From Aulostomus chinensis (taxonomy: Eukaryota; Chordata; Actinopteri; Syngnathiformes; Aulostomidae), in contig JBBMOA010000003.1 in the NCBI GenBank assembly GCA_037954235.1, positions 10,789,723 through 10,853,722 on the forward strand: a stretch of 64,000 bases of DNA. Reading direction: 5' to 3'. The position numbers and the translations under genes were made by a program. The notes below the pieces were generated by a model. It searched no databases and had not been told where the DNA came from. It saw only the letters and a list, made by a program, of their open reading frames with translations. Below are positions 14,800-26,281 of the stretch, piece after piece. How positions within the stretch are numbered: the first letter of the stretch is position 1; each line of letters begins with the position of its first letter.

Positions 14800-15020
14800 C
14801 TCTTGATGACATTTCTCAGAATTTTGCTTCAAATATCCACTGGGACTCAAAAATAAACCGAAAAGATTTTGGCTGTCAAGGGTCTCGGTCATGCTCATCT
14901 CACATAAAAGAAATATCCCTAAAAAGCCATTTGGGAATTTCTCTAAATTTGCCAAGAACATCTACTGGGGCTTAAGGATGAACCGAAAAGATTTTGAAGG
15001 TCAAAGGTCAAAGTCACTAT
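14800..15020 (+). repeat. Diverged tandem repeat, period about 125 bp
   Basis: Two units align over most of their length. Each has a block resembling 'CCACTGGGACTCAA', then 'AACCGAAAAGATTTT', then a GGTCA-rich end. The shared 'CGAAAAGATTTT' ends at 14870 and again at 14995. Comparable roughly 100-bp units ending in AAGGTCAAAGGTCA are a common dispersed repeat of fish genomes, recalled here as a pattern rather than looked up. Confidence 0.55.
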
Positions 15021-15669
15021 GACAGGCAGACATTACAGAGGCATACAACAGCCATGTGGTATTTCTAGTTACATACATGATTGGATGTGTCAAAGTTGTG
15101 GTTCAGATCTTGTGATGTTTAGTTACAAAGATCATGGTTGTGGTTAAAACTCACTCAAGTCATGTTTTCGTTGGCCCCACTCATACGGTGGAAAGTGCAG
15201 TTGCTCTGCTTTCAGCGTCATTTGTGATGAGAACGTCTACTTGTTGGAGTAATTAATAGTCCACCGCACTTACAGTCGCAAAAGCATGACTTGCACTTTG
15301 GTATCACGCATGTCGCTACTTGATAACCCCTGATGATATTTGTATGAAAGGGTACATTTACGTTTTTTTTTTCCTCCACTGAACAAAATATAACATCCTG
15401 GGTGAAGCCTGGAATATGACCCGATCTGTGTTGTTTGGATTTCTTTGAGTTTAAAGTTCCAGCAGATGACGCACGAGTAAGCTTTGCCTCCTCGTGCACA
15501 TTAAAAACAAGGGAAAAGATGACCATGTTTATTTGCATATAGAGTTGGGACAAAAGCGGTCGCTCATGATGGACATGAAGACACAGGGACAGAACAAGGC
15601 ATGAAAACTTGTTATTATTTTATCATCTAATTAATCACTACACATATTCACTTTCATATTTGTACAGTC

Positions 15670-15945
15670 AATGTCAAGCTGCAACAGACACTTGCTAGCT
15701 TAGTTTATCATAAAGACGGGACCCAAAGGGAAACAGCTAGCTTGATCCCATTTAAAAGAAACAAAATCTACTGTATGTATATCTATGTAAATCTACATCA
15801 TCTATCCACTAGACTTTTGAATCAGTTAGGCATCTTTTCCTGTATGAGGCCAGGCTAGCTGTTAATATCCCCATTTCCCATCTCTGTGCTATGCTATGCT
15901 ATGCTATGTTATGTCAAGTAGCTGCTGATAGCTTCAGGTTTGGTG
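15670..15945. mobile_element. Foldback (MITE-like) repeat, diverged
   Basis: The left part ('TAGCTTAGTTTATCATAAAGAC' region, then a GGGAAACAGCTAGCTTG block) is matched in reverse complement by the right part (CCAGGCTAGCTGTTAAT, then TTCCCATCT, then a CTATG run). The two arms, about 60-90 nt each, would pair imperfectly. The CTATG microsatellite at 15890-15910 seems to have grown from an original ATGCTAAGCTAAGC block. The sequence resembles a very common teleost repeat seen in many 3' UTRs; I do not know its formal name. Confidence 0.5.
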
Positions 15946-16294
15946 GTGGGTGACGCAACATGGTCAACATGAGAAAAAGTAATTTTCTTACTTAACTCTG
16001 CTGGAGAGAGCTAAATATATGTCCCAAAAGAATTTAAGAGGTCCTTGTTCCTACTGTCTCTTTGCAGTTTCACATACAAAATAAAAAATGGATACAAACT
16101 GTTTAGCAAAAGAGGTGCATTGCCATTAGGGGTTTTTGGGTATTAATACTGTAAAACTTGCCCAAAAAATGTATTTAATATTTCAAACAGCCTATATTTG
16201 TCCTCTGCCTTGTTCCTCACCTAAGACCCCGACAAATCCACATCTCAGATCATGTTTCATGTAGAAAGGCCAACTCTATGTAAAATAGCTGAAT

Positions 16295-16300
16295 TTTATT
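16295..16300 (-). terminator. Candidate poly(A) signal for gpr22
   Basis: An AATAAA on the minus strand lies about 520 nt past the gpr22 stop codon. It is the first canonical hexamer I noticed downstream. Other hexamers occur further away (for example near 13695), so the actual 3' end is uncertain. Confidence 0.35.
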
Positions 16301-16822
16301 AAACATAGACAACAAAGCAGAGCAGAATTAAGGCAGAGATAATATTAAACACATTCAGAGAGACTTGGGATAACTGAAGTGTATCAACGTTCTTTTAAAG
16401 CTGCCTCGGAGCTTCTGAGTGGGTGGCAGATCAGATCATCTGTTGGCTAAATACATTCTTTGGAGCAGTTATGTAAGCACCCCTATGAGAATGCTGCATC
16501 ACACAACTCCATATGTAAACAGGATTTGAGAGAGTGCAAATTATATACACTTGTGTGTTTGTTGTTGTTTGATTTTCTTCAGCTGCGAAGGCTTTGTGCA
16601 CCACAGTGACAGCAGCATCCTGCTTCCACCGCTGCCTTAGGTGGATAGTAGCTGTGTTCAGCATGGGCTGTCTGCTGCTGGCTATATTAAAACATCTCCC
16701 AGAGGTGGAAATGTGTTTTTCAGATTTCCTACACTCCTTTCACACTTCACTGGGTTTCATAATGGCGCACACCTGTGACTCTTTTCTGAATATTTAATTA
16801 TACTAGCACATGTGGATCAGTC

Positions 16823-18364
16823 TCACAGGGCCTCTGCCATGCAGCGGTCAGTTCCTTCGCTAGCTTCAAGATGCACCTGCCGGATGGTTTTTCTGTTCTC
16901 CACCCATGAGTTGTGTATGACATTGCCCCCTGGTGAAGGGTCTACCTGAAGTAAGGAAACCACCCTCTTCTTAACCTTGGCACGGAGGGCACGTCGCAGC
17001 TTCTGTCGGGTGAAAGCATAGAGAAGAGGGTGGGAGACTGTGGTGCCATAGGCAAGGGCTAAGAACCAGAGGCGCAGGCTGACCAGGGCATCACTGGGGC
17101 CTATGCCCAGGATTAGCATATTGATTATAGACAGGGGAGCCCAGCAGCCTAGGAAGGTGGTGATGATGATGAGGGACATCCTGAACACCCGTCGCTGGCG
17201 CTCTCGCCGATCTCTGTGTCGCCGCACTGCCCGTCGAAGGGCAATAATTGCTGAGACTGAGGCTTGGACACCCATGGTGGGTGGCACAGGAGACGCTGCA
17301 CCTGTGTCAGGGGTGACCAGTGGGACAGAAGAGGACAGGGCAGGGGGGGAGGTAGCTGTAGGAGTAGGAGATGGGGAAGGTATGAGGGGAGGGTGGCTGA
17401 GACGTTTCATGCCATCTGTGGTGCACTGTTCCCCTTCTGCCTCGCTACTGTTGATCATTTTAAACCCTGTCTTTTTTTTGGTTTGTTTCTTGTGGCGCCC
17501 CCTGCAGGAGGGGCCCATGAACCTTTGGCTCTTCTTCATGTGGGTGCCAATGCGAATGTTTAAAGCTCTTAGGATTCTGGAGTAGGTGAAGAGCATGACT
17601 GCCACAGTGGTGAAGAATATGGGCACCTGCAGGATAAGATGGTAGTGCATCCCCAGGCCTGTGTGATAGCCCTGCCCACCTACACACAGCAGTGTCCGAT
17701 TATTCCACATGGGCAACACTGGGGCACTGATGCCATTAGAGGACAAAGACAAGGGTGTCACCTGGCCTCTCTCCTCCACTCCATCCTCCATGGACAATTG
17801 CACCTCCAAGAATGGGATAAAAAACACAGCTACAGATGTGAACCAGACAGCAGCAAGGAGCAGCACAGCCCTGTGCGTCGTCAGGAGCCTGTTTGCTGGC
17901 CGTACTGAAATATCATAACGGTCCAAGCTGATAACCAGGATGTTGAGTGCTGTGGAAATGCTGGCAAAGGTGACACAAGCCTCATGAAAGCAGCAGAGCA
18001 GGGCCATGGTTGGTCCTGGTGGCAGCAGCACAATCACCAGAGTGAGCGGCAGACAAAGCACACACACCACCACATCCAGCACATGTAGGTTGACAGTCAC
18101 CATGTTGCTCACTGAGTCCACCAAGTTGGACTGAGAGCAGTAGAGCACCAGCACTGTCAGGTTGCTGCTGAAACCCAACACCAACTCCAGCATGAGGAAG
18201 GCTGTGAGAGACACCTGGAAGCTGAACGAGTACGGTGTGTACCATGAGTCAGTGCTGCCTGACAGACCCTCTCCTCCTTGCTCCTGAAGGACATCGATTC
18301 CCTCCAGGCCAGCCCAGTCAGTGGCAGCTGATCTTGTGGTGTAGCTGTCAGTCTCCATGGCCAC
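16823..18364 (-). CDS. gpr22: Orphan G-protein-coupled receptor 22
   Basis: The single coding exon gives 513 residues of a class A orphan GPCR of the plasma membrane. The match to vertebrate GPR22 runs through the whole membrane core: TM1 begins near residue 50 (SFQVSLTAFLMLE), the TM3 end carries DRYD at 148-151, TM6 has CWAP at 407-410, and TM7 has HPLLYAF near 445 in place of NPxxY, as in other GPR22 proteins. The C-terminal 'NVIHNSW' block is also typical. The protein is about 80 residues longer than human GPR22, mainly from a Ser/Pro/Thr-rich insertion in the third cytoplasmic loop (about 300-365). The start could be Met1 or Met3. A strong pyrimidine tract and CAG-type acceptor places the exon start at 18469. 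The a/b teleost paralogue cannot be assigned here. In zebrafish, Gpr22 has been linked to cilium length. Confidence 0.93.
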   Translation of the reverse strand: MAMETDSYTTRSAATDWAGLEGIDVLQEQGGEGLSGSTDSWYTPYSFSFQVSLTAFLMLELVLGFSSNLTVLVLYCSQSNLVDSVSNMVTVNLHVLDVVVCVLCLPLTLVIVLLPPGPTMALLCCFHEACVTFASISTALNILVISLDRYDISVRPANRLLTTHRAVLLLAAVWFTSVAVFFIPFLEVQLSMEDGVEERGQVTPLSLSSNGISAPVLPMWNNRTLLCVGGQGYHTGLGMHYHLILQVPIFFTTVAVMLFTYSRILRALNIRIGTHMKKSQRFMGPSCRGRHKKQTKKKTGFKMINSSEAEGEQCTTDGMKRLSHPPLIPSPSPTPTATSPPALSSSVPLVTPDTGAASPVPPTMGVQASVSAIIALRRAVRRHRDRRERQRRVFRMSLIIITTFLGCWAPLSIINMLILGIGPSDALVSLRLWFLALAYGTTVSHPLLYAFTRQKLRRALRAKVKKRVVSLLQVDPSPGGNVIHNSWVENRKTIRQVHLEASEGTDRCMAEAL

Positions 18365-18469
18365 TTCTCAATCCTTATATATTGTGTCTGTCATGCTGTT
18401 GATGAGTTTCCATGATACACCAGGCTGAGGCTCCATCATACAGGGATGAATAACGGCTTGGTGACAATC
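18365..18469 (-). other. gpr22: 5' UTR part of the gpr22 coding exon
   Basis: On the minus strand a long T/C-rich tract ends in CCCTAG at 18471-18470, making 18469 a likely splice acceptor. The coding exon would then carry about 105 nt of 5' UTR, joined to a non-coding exon further upstream. Confidence 0.6.
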
Positions 18470-19598
18470 CTAGGGAGATGGGAACACAATGCAGACAGAT
18501 GAGAAATGGAGTGAGGAGGAAACAATCAAAACACATTATTCTCTCTCATAGTATGTCAGAGATTTCAATCAGTCATTGGTTGCATGTAAACAATCAAAGT
18601 GGAATGAAATCCTGCCAGTTCTTGCAATGTGTGAAGCAATTTTTGTATTAAAAAGAGACTTCAACCAGGGCCCCCTTCTGCAGCTATGATTGTCTGTCTG
18701 TCTGCCAACCTGTCAGTCTTATAAGTTTAGATCAACCCCATTTCTGCAGATGGAACAGGTGCTGTATTATGCATCAATCCAGCCTTCAATCTGTCTCCTA
18801 TCAGTACCTCTGATTACCATTTTGGCTCTGTCACAGTCTGAGACCTGCACACGAGCTGTCAGAACCGTGGGCCGCCACAATAGACCATCACTTATGTGTA
18901 TTGGGGCTCAGGGGAATGAGCAAACTGAATGAAGCTAAGCAATCAGACTTGCAGGCAATCAACTGCACTCTCAATCTATCAGTAATAGCAGCAGAGTCAA
19001 CAATTTATGCTAAATTGGTGATAACCTCTGTACCAGCTGTAGCAGATAATGTGTTTAAAAAGATCAGCAGAAGCAGCAGGCAGTTGGAAGCTTTGGGTTG
19101 AACATCGAAAATTATATAATATGAAATAGGTAGAATTAAAATAAACCAAAGGTTGCAGTCAATTGCAATACAGCACTTTCACTCTCGCAAAAAATAAGAC
19201 AGGAAGATTTATTGTTCAGTTGCAAAAATGTGTTCTTATAGACTACACTACTTTTTTAATCTCATAGAGAGCAGTGCACTTTGTCAACCAACAAGCACAT
19301 TTTATATAAAATGGTGATTCAGATAACGGTTTATTATATTTGCTTGTGCAACCAACATAAATATATGCACCTGCAAAGCTGGTAATGTTAAAACTCAGAA
19401 TTTTGGAAAAATAAAATCTGTTCGTTGCTCCAAATGATCTTAGTTAAAGAATGTACACACACATACAGATAGACAGTATCCTTCTGTGGTGTTGTGTCTA
19501 AGCTGTGAGTCAATCACAGTTGTTCGTCATGGAAGGAAATCAATCACAACTAAAATCACTGCTTTTCTTCAGCTCAGTCTGTCAGGAGGTGACATTTC

Positions 19599-19610
19599 CG
19601 ACGTCACGTG
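19599..19610. promoter_or_regulatory. Overlapping CRE-like and E-box motif
   Basis: The sequence CGACGTCACGTG contains a GACGTCAC CRE-like core overlapping a CACGTG E-box. It lies about 1.2 kb upstream of the gpr22 start. The motif is plausible, but function is not shown. Confidence 0.3.
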
Positions 19611-19713
19611 TGTCAAATATTCAATGAGAAAGTCACGAGTCAAGAGTGGAGAAAGTAAACCATGACAAAACACTACTCAACTCTCAACCTCCAGGCACCT
19701 CTCCCCAGCTTCT

Positions 19714-19727
19714 GTTTCCATAGCAAC
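19714..19727 (+). promoter_or_regulatory. RFX X-box-like site
   Basis: GTTTCCATAGCAAC fits the X-box pattern RYYNYYATRRNRAC at every position, and its right half AGCAAC is perfect. RFX factors use such sites in cilium genes. It lies 1.35 kb upstream of the gpr22 start codon, inside the possible first intron. A single motif of this degeneracy can occur by chance. Confidence 0.4.
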
Positions 19728-22700
19728 CACGCCACAAGGTTCTATATTAATGAAGGCACAGGTGCTGTCGTATTGAAGTGTGTGACACTGAACTCTAAGG
19801 TTGTGTATGCTCGTGAGAATAAAGTAGATTTAAATCCTCTTTCAAACACAGAGCTTCAGGCATGTTACATTCCTATAGTATAAACAGAAAGAAGAAGCCT
19901 GTTCCAGCCTCACGGGCCCATTAGGTCACAATTAAAGACATCACCAGGGAAAAATGCAATTATAAAAATGTCTGCTGCTGATGTATTGAATATTGACACT
20001 GACGTGTTCTGTTCTCCCGTTGTAAACAACAGAATGTGGATTGAAATTAAAGTCCCGAAAGATCCGAAAATTCTAGACCTCTTCAAAAAAACAAGCACAT
20101 TTCTACAACACTGGTGAGAAAGCAGTCAGGACATTTTGAGTTTAGCTTCTAACTGTAAGAATAGAGGTGTCTCTTGGGCATGTGGAGAGAAATGATTGAA
20201 GAGCAGACTGAAGAAACGATGGTGAGCATGAATGCCTGACACATGCTGGAGGTTTTCAGCTGCTCCGGTTGTCAGCGTACTGTATGAACTGGAAGAGAGT
20301 GAAAACGATTGGGGGGGGGGGGTGTTGAATAGAGACTGATGATTTTTTTAGGTATATTTAGTGAGCTTGGATCTTTTCAAACGCCTTAAGGAAGAGAACT
20401 GAGAGTGAAGCCAGGTTACAGAAAATTAACATGTGAGGGGAGGAAGTGAAAATGAAGGCCACTGGTAAACAAGATATCTCAGGGAACAGCGGTGGGAGCT
20501 TTTTTCCGCTCTATAGTCTTACATCAGCTGTCCCCTAACAGCTTCTGGTTTCCTGGTTTCCTCCAGTCCCCAACAGAGTGCTTGAGTCCCAAAAGACTCC
20601 CTCTTGATTGCCTGACTGAAAGCTACATGATGGCTTAACAAGATAGGAGCTTTGTACTGAAAAGTTGAACAGAGTGCCAATATGAAGAATGCACCAGAAA
20701 AGCAATGAGACATACACAGCTGACACACATGTTATGTAGGTAGTTTGTAGTTTTTCTGTTTCAGAATTATGTGTTTTAGAGCAATAAGGTCAACTGTGCC
20801 CCTTGAAAAACTTCGGAATGTGCTTCCTTTTAACATCTTTGTAAGCTATGGTTGGAGGGCAAATGCAAAGTGTGAAAAGTGTTGAAAAATCAATCAGGTT
20901 CAACTTGATGCCTCTTATTAGAGCTGAAGCAGTCGTGTACTCTTTTACTGCTTATTCCAATCCACAATCTGGCTTTTTCTGTCTCTCTCAGAAACCTGAA
21001 TGTAAAAGTGAATTTGAAACTGAGTACGTGCAGGTTTGGTGAGGAACTGTTCACCTGTGAAAGAAGGTGCATGTCTTTAGATGCTTGATACAATGTAGGT
21101 TTTTAACATTTTAACTTGTGAATTTTGGAGGATGTGGCGGGAGGATTTTGCTACCTAAGGTTACCTAACATTTGTTCTTTTCAATTGTTAGCCAAGCTAA
21201 CCAGCCAAGCGTACCTCCCTTTTGGGCACACACGCCTATCTCATCATCAGTACATGCAGCAAGGGCAGAGGGTAGTCAGCCAACCCTGGTCTTGAACCTG
21301 GGTCCAAAGGACACAAAATATCAACTGCAACAAGAGCCAGGCTGGTTGGCATGGCAGCAAGAGTGCAAATTCAACTGCAATGACCGCACTCGCAGTACAA
21401 CTGCTTCCTACCATGGGTGAGTACGATTTTCGGGGCCCAATTATATTTCCAGTTTCACTGTGCTGAATTAATCTTATTCTTGCTCATGTCTGTCATGGGT
21501 TAATGCCTGATCTTTTCTGTTCCAACTTGCACACGCACATATGCAGCATGTAAACAGATTGATTTCATTCTAAACAGCACTTGACATACATGGAAACTAA
21601 TCTGTAATCCTTTTTCCAGAATATGTGTTGGTTGATCTCATTTTACTTCCATTTATATGTAAATGTGTACAATTTCTACCTTTGTTACTTGTTTTGTGAA
21701 TCTCTGCTCACTAAAAGCGAATAAAATCGATCAATCAAACCGCTTATGAAGAATACTTTTTAAACAAAACTATGCACAGGGATGAAATCCTTTTATAACT
21801 GCAAATACATCATTTTAAATGAAAAAGTAATGCATGGGCGCCAAAGACTGATCCTCCAATATAATGAGTACATTTTATTTGGGGGAGGGGGGTTTAAAGT
21901 GCCATCCCACATCCATAGTAAATGTTTTGCACAGATATCTAAATGATGCTCTTCAGATGTTTCCCTTTCCGTGTGGGAAGCCAGAAAGTGTGCAACAAGC
22001 GAGACTGTATAACATCTATAATTGAACAGCTGGAATCACATCAGCAATTCCCACAAGTAGCAGAACAAAGATAAAAAAGATGAATGGCAGTAAAGATTAT
22101 CTTGCTATTCCTGTGAGACAGGCTCAATCTAACAGGTTGTCAAAATTAGATATATAGAGACGACTGGAATACAGAGAGAAAGTACACGAATACTGATGGC
22201 ACATACATTTGAATGCAGGATTTAGCTCGGAGTGCTGCAGAAATGAGATTTTTATTGATCACGGAGTGAAAACTACAGGGTTACTTGGAAGAATACATAC
22301 CTCCACCAAGACAACAAACTCCTCTAATTAAATCAAATCCTAAATGCAACCATCTATACTGGTAACAACCCAGCCTGTTAAATCTGCAGCTGATATATTG
22401 GTTAATAAAGCAAACAACAGACGGATGTGGATGGATTCAATGTCTCCACAGGGGAGTTAATGCCAAGTTATATTTGAATGAAAATAAGCTGTCAGGTACA
22501 CAACATTTCAGGACATTTTGGATCTACTTAGAAAACAGCAACAAAAGAAGCCCCTTCTGGTCACTTCACAACTTCAAGTCTACTTCAAAACTAAAGCTCT
22601 TCTTTTTCATGAGGAACGAACAACGTGACCGATCTGAGTCAGCAGGGATGCTTCAACTGCAGTCAGAGGATGCTGAAGTAACGCCAACTAGTTTCAAGTG

Positions 22701-23013
22701 AGATTCAGGTGGGGGACAATTCTGGATTATTACCTAAAGACTGTGACTATTGACTCATTTCTTATTTAGTGAGAGACAGGGGATTATACTGAGGGCAGTG
22801 ATGTAAATTATTGGTTTGTGGTGTCAGACATACAGGAAACACAGTGAGTTAAAAAGACCCCTTACAGGTTTCCCTTTCAGTGGAGTCTAGGGGCCTGTTG
22901 GAGATTACCGCAGTCACTTTGAAGGTCATGGAGCAAAATGTTTGACTCAGAATCAGCAGCAGATTTATATAAATTTATATCAACTTTTTGAAATGCAACA
23001 ACTGTAACTGTTA

Positions 23014-23274
23014 GTTCTCTCTGGTACTCCGGCTTCCTCCCACAGTCCAAAGACATGCAATTGGGGACTAGGCTGATTGAATACTCTAAATTGACCGTAG
23101 GTATGAATGTGAGTGTGAATGGTTGTTCGTCTCTCTATGTCGGCCCTGCGATGGACTGGCGACCTGTCCAGGGTGAACCCCGCCTCTCGCCCGTTGACAC
23201 TGGGATAGGCTCCAGCCCCCCCGCGACCCTTAATGTGTAAGAATAAGCGGAAGATGACGATGGATGGATGGATG
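23014..23274 (+). mobile_element. Family A SINE, 5'-truncated
   Basis: This copy starts inside the body at 'GTTCTCTCTGGTACTCC' and runs through the conserved ACAGTCCAAAGACATG, GATGGACTGG and GATAGGCTCCAGCC blocks to a GGATGGATGGATG tail. The tRNA-like head is missing. The element is non-coding, and translations of it recur in the window only because the repeat does. Confidence 0.85.
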
Positions 23275-23278
23275 TAAC

Positions 23279-23468
23279 TGTTAGGTTTGGAGTGTAGCCT
23301 ATCCCAGCTGACTTTGGGTGAGAGGTGATGTTCACCCTGGATGGGTCACCAGTCCGCTGCAGGGCCATCAGGAACAATTAGGGGTCATGGTCACCGGGGG
23401 AAGTCAGGATCGCACCAGCAATCCTTCGGTTGCTAGATGGCCACTCTACCTCTGAGCCATCCCGCCCC
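23279..23468 (-). mobile_element. Family B tRNA-headed SINE
   Basis: On the minus strand it begins with a tRNA-like head (GGGATGGCTCAGAGGTAGAG as A-box region, GGTGCGATCC as B-box). It continues into 'CTGATGGCCCTGCAGCGGAC' and 'CAGCTGGGATAGGCT', blocks shared with family A. It lies almost back to back with a family A copy in the opposite orientation. Confidence 0.7.
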
Positions 23469-24194
23469 TAACATTGTCATAATATGGGACAAAATAGGTG
23501 CACAAGGGAAAAGTCTGACTGCCACAAGCTGTAAGGGGGCATACAGCAACCTATTGTTCCAGATGCCAGCATACTTCAGTGGTAGTCCATGTGAATTATG
23601 TCATACAACTCGGCCGCAACTGTGCCTGTTAATCTGGTATATATCAAGAGGTCAGAGGCACCTTTCTTAAATCCTAAATTAAACACATTTTAAAGCATCA
23701 TGGAATCACATATTGTCTGATGAAAATTAGTATTTCATTATTTAGATGAGAAGTTATGTGAGAAGTTGTCGATTTAATCAAACATTAAAAAAAGTAGGGA
23801 CGCTGTGGAGAAAGTATGAGGATTCTGTCCGGTCCTGTTGTTGAGCCACTTCACTTTAATAGCTGAGATGATAAAAATGAAGAATTGGGTTGGGTTTGGA
23901 GAAGTATCTGAGGTGATTTTTGTATAGGATACTACAGAAATGATGTTTACAAAGACAGTTACTCCCTTCTTGCCTCCAGTTGTTGAGCATCCACCCTCTG
24001 TGCTGAAAAAGAAGCCTCAGTCTCTTGTCATGTCAATGCTGCCACAAAGCCTGGCACAGCATTCACTCAAACAAGGCATCACTTAGACAAAACAGTGCCC
24101 AAGAATAGAGACAGCAGCATTCAAGAGTCCAACTGTGACAACATGCAGCGACTGGCGCTAATGTGAGCTCTCCCTCAAATTTATCCCTTCTGTG

Positions 24195-24196
<2 letters not shown>

Positions 24197-24235
<39 letters not shown>
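24197..24235 (+). repeat. (TG)n microsatellite
   Basis: About 19 uninterrupted TG units; typical of teleost intergenic or intronic DNA. Confidence 0.98.
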
Positions 24236-24238
<3 letters not shown>

Positions 24239-26206
24239 CAGACTCCCCATTGAGAAATCAAACTGTTATTAAAGCCCTCTCTCAGGTCACACACAACGGT
24301 GGAGACAATTGTTCCTGAGAGAAAAACATTTATATGCTACAACTTAGAGAAGCAGCCTTGGAATGTCAGATAACATTGTGCAACATTCACACACAAGCGC
24401 ACACGATGTTGTGCGACAGGGAACCTTTTGAGTCCAAGCGGTCTCTCAGGGGAGCGGTAGGTGTATGCAGTGAGAGAGGAAGTTTAATGCTCCACTGGAG
24501 TGTATTCCAAGGTTGGAAATGTTGAGAGGTCTTTTCTGATGGAATGTGAAACAAAGTCAGTGACTGCCGAACCGACAGCGTGTTAGTCTGCTTTTATGAT
24601 GCCAGCTTCAGAGCAACATCCTTCTTGGGGGGTCACTTCAGTGTCATTGTTTTTTCAAGATTATTAATGAGTGCATCAAAGTAATAGATATATTGAGAAA
24701 GACATGATAGAGTGACATTTTAATACCAATATATAAAATGCTATATGTGCATTTTTACATAATTGGCTCCATTGAATTGCTTTTGCAAAAAAAAAAAAAA
24801 AATGAATGAGCTCATTATACCAACTTCTTGATTTGTTATTAAAAATATCTGTTATTTATTATATCATCGCCTCAGAACTACTAATGACACTTTTAAATTT
24901 GGGGTCAGATTAATCATGGCAGCACCTTTTCCATAATTGGACATGACATGTTTGGTTTAAACTATTATGTCCTCCTCTGAGTGAGTCAACCAGGTCCATC
25001 TCAGATTTGGTCAGAAAACGTGTGAAGAAGGGTGGTGAGTTACTGTCAGATCTTCTTCTAACTTCATAGATTTGATGAGAAACCTGATCTGATGACATCT
25101 ACAAGCTGAAAATAAACGATAGCGTCAGCCAGTGGTTTCAGGAGGTCAGCCTAATGTGACAAACATTTGATTCATATCTGGGATGTCCTTAAGCAGTATT
25201 CTGTGATATATTATGACTTGGCTTATGTTCTTTAGCGCCACTTAGTGGTCATGGGAAGCAATATTTGCACCACTGTATGTGCTTTAGGTCGCTGCTTCAT
25301 GCAACAACAACAAAAAAATCCTAATTGTATCAATTTTTTCACCTCCTCTTTCTCTCTTTGTCTCTTTCCCTAAGGAACAGCAACACCACGCAACATGAGG
25401 GGGGAGAGAGTGCCAGGGGCCTAAATTTCATGTTGAGGAAGGAACACACTCTCTTTTGAATTCCACTAACGACAATTATAAACATGAAGATTTGGAAATA
25501 ATTCTACATTATTGGTAACTGTTAATAATTTGTTTTGCTACACACCACCTCGATAGCTGTCTGGTGGCACACATGGAGTAAAACCAAGAGGCTGTATCAC
25601 CAAAACAATGATCTCAAATACAGTAAAGTGTCCTGAAGAATTGAGAGGAACTTTGTGCTGATTGAGTTTGTCACAATAAGCAGCATAATCACCTCTCTCA
25701 CTTTCACAATCACTCCCAATTCGCTAATCCTAGAAAATACAACAGAAAGGTCACATGACAACTCTGCACACATGCAACTTCCTTCAAACACTGTCTCAGC
25801 CCTGATGGGCGTCAGCGATGGCACGGCAGGCTGGTGAGTCTGCTTCCCTCCTGTCAGCTTATTGACTCTCTGTCCTGTACATCTAAAGCTCTTCACTGTG
25901 GCAGTTACCCACTGTGGATATGCAGGAATACAACGCTCACGTCTGTCCAAGTCATCCATACTTTTTTCATAATGGAGCGTGAGCAGCAGCTGGTAGCAGA
26001 AATGGAGAAAATACAGAGAACACTCAAAGGGAAAAAAATGGGATTTGAGATGAGGGGAAGTAAAAATCAATGCTTTTTTAAGAACTTCATCTTTAATGTA
26101 TGTATATTTTTCCTGATAGCTTGCACCTATTGCCGTTTGAGCCATTATAAGATGCACTGTATTGGGAAATAGATCCATTATTCAGACGGACTCTCCAAAC
26201 ATAGAC

Positions 26207-26281
26207 GGGTAACTCAGGTTTGAGCGAAGCATCCAGGCTTTCAGCGAGGGCCTGGATGCTTCGCTGTTGTCCTGTTACCTG
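26207..26281. ncRNA. Near-perfect hairpin, candidate small-RNA precursor
   Basis: A 16-bp perfect stem (AGCGAAGCATCCAGGC at 26223-26238 with GCCTGGATGCTTCGCT at 26250-26265) closes an 11-nt loop. The flanks continue to pair: GGTAACTCAGG on the left against CCTGTTACC on the right with a small bulge. The whole is a roughly 75-nt stem of about 30 pairs, within the size range of a microRNA precursor. Both strands fold. It lies outside the SINEs, and I do not recognise the sequence as a known microRNA. It could instead be a small inverted-repeat element. The call as RNA is inference; the fold is directly visible. Confidence 0.35.

Larger units (their letters stand above)
8961..16290. other. Intergenic DNA with old repeats
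   Basis: No protein-coding gene could be supported. The region is AT-rich and contains a GA-rich tract at about 11240-11275, a motif cluster at 9.5-10 kb, a two-unit diverged tandem repeat at 14.8-15.0 kb and a foldback repeat at 15.7-15.9 kb. The part from about 13.7 kb upward could include distal 3' UTR of gpr22, but nothing in the sequence proves that. Confidence 0.5.

Noticed and set aside
17103..17585. 160-codon plus-strand frame
   Set aside because: Antisense shadow of the conserved gpr22 coding exon.
25597..26178. 193-codon open frame on the minus strand, one of the longest in the window
   Set aside because: No recognisable domain, no convincing composition or conserved blocks, and no supporting splice or promoter context. 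It lies in AT-rich DNA where such frames occur by chance. Its closeness to the hairpin at 26.2 kb is noted but unexplained.
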